Assembly (NCBI RefSeq): GCF_003464595.1
Contig: NZ_QRZF01000008.1
Coordinates: forward strand, 124,001 to 188,000
Source: Bacteroides intestinalis
GTDB lineage: Bacteria > Bacteroidota > Bacteroidia > Bacteroidales > Bacteroidaceae
Length of the DNA stretch: 64,000 bases
Direction of reading: 5' to 3'
The notes under the pieces are model-generated. The model saw only the letters and a list, made by a program, of their open reading frames with translations, was not told the DNA's origin and did no database searches. The position numbers and the translations under genes were made by a program. Below, one piece after another: positions 63,570 to 64,000 of this stretch; within the stretch, counting starts at the first letter, position 1, and each line of letters opens with the position of its first letter.

Positions 63570-64000
63570 ATGAAACTGAATGAACTTGCCTTGATTGGAG
63601 TAGCTACGGCGACAGTTGTCAGCTGTGCCCCGACAAAGAATGAGTACGCGTCTTATGAGTTGTATCCCGTTCGTTCGGGCAGCTTGACGGAAATGGAGTA
63701 TACTCCCGAAGTTACGAATTTTACATTGTGGGCGCCGACTGCTGATGAAGTACGCCTCATGCTGTTTGATGCAGGTGATGGCGGTCATGCTTATGAGACT
63801 GTTTCTATGGTATCTGATAAGGAAGGAACCTGGACGGCAAAGGTGGAAAATGACTTGATCGGGAAATTCTATACATTTAATGTGAAGATCAAGGATAAAT
63901 GGTTGGGAGACACTCCGGGTATCAATGCGAAAGCAGTAGGGGTAAATGGAAAACGTGCTGCTATCATTGATATGAAAGCTACCGATCCTGAGGGTTGGGC
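63570..64000 (+). CDS. Type I pullulanase (GH13), N-terminal part (cut by window edge)
   Basis: The ATG at 63570 opens a frame of about 143 residues to the window end. A lipoprotein signal ends VVSC (residue about 19). The text MEYTPEVTNFTLWAPTADEVRLMLFDAG and LIGKFYTFNVKIKDKWLGDTPGINAKAVGVNG is the CBM48-type N-terminal domain of type I pullulanases, which cut alpha-1,6 bonds in pullulan and branched starch. The catalytic barrel is outside the window. It follows ruvC on the same strand, downstream of LacI-type site D. Confidence 0.85.
   Translation, partial: MKLNELALIGVATATVVSCAPTKNEYASYELYPVRSGSLTEMEYTPEVTNFTLWAPTADEVRLMLFDAGDGGHAYETVSMVSDKEGTWTAKVENDLIGKFYTFNVKIKDKWLGDTPGINAKAVGVNGKRAAIIDMKATDPEGW

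Overview
This window is chromosomal DNA from a gut-type Bacteroidales bacterium, most likely Bacteroides. The reasons are two SusC/SusD pairs, hybrid two-component systems (sensor kinase and AraC regulator in one protein), many lipoproteins with acidic residues just after the lipobox cysteine, promoters of the TTTG / TAnnTTTG type, and weak Shine-Dalgarno sequences. I see no insertion sequence, prophage or CRISPR array.

Layout. 1-1937 (minus): RND efflux adaptor and the N-terminal part of its pump, with a large inverted repeat between them. 2041-6997 (minus): lacI-type regulator, MFS sugar transporter and GH65 phosphorylase. 7404-20656: a hybrid two-component regulator, a small PepSY-like protein, a TPR histidine kinase, and a galactan-type enzyme cassette (clan GH-A enzyme, GH53, GH2). 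21532-34420: a starch-utilisation locus with SusC, SusD, SusE-like, SusF-like, a GH13 amylase and a GH133 debranching lipoprotein. 34424-49723: housekeeping genes (GNAT protein, nitroreductase, kdsC, maf, M28 peptidase, TPR protein, glutaminase, porin, pgk, nth, MFS, pheS, TonB-like protein), separated by several kinds of intergenic repeat. 49959-62405: an arabinose-polysaccharide locus with a frameshifted hybrid regulator, SusC, SusD, a GH43-type and a GH51 enzyme. 62475-64000: tRNA-Ala, a DUF4286 protein, ruvC and the start of a pullulanase.

How it works together. The starch genes form one scattered system: surface binding and cutting (SusC/D/E/F, GH13, GH133), import to the cytoplasm (MFS), and phosphorolysis of maltose (GH65). 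The pullulanase at the right edge fits the same pathway. The strongest new observation is regulatory. Four LacI-type palindromes, upstream of lacI-MFS-GH65, of susC, of the amylase and of the DUF4286-ruvC-pullulanase group, each lie 61.5 or 62.5 bp (centre to first base) upstream of a TAnnTTTG -7 box. Three of the four boxes have no recognisable -33 element. This constant geometry suggests that the LacI-family protein coded here binds near -75 and activates a dispersed alpha-glucan regulon that also includes ruvC. The galactan cassette splits this regulon and has no SusC/SusD pair of its own.

Limits: all calls come from reading the sequence. No database search, alignment or folding program was run, so family assignments rest on recognised motifs.
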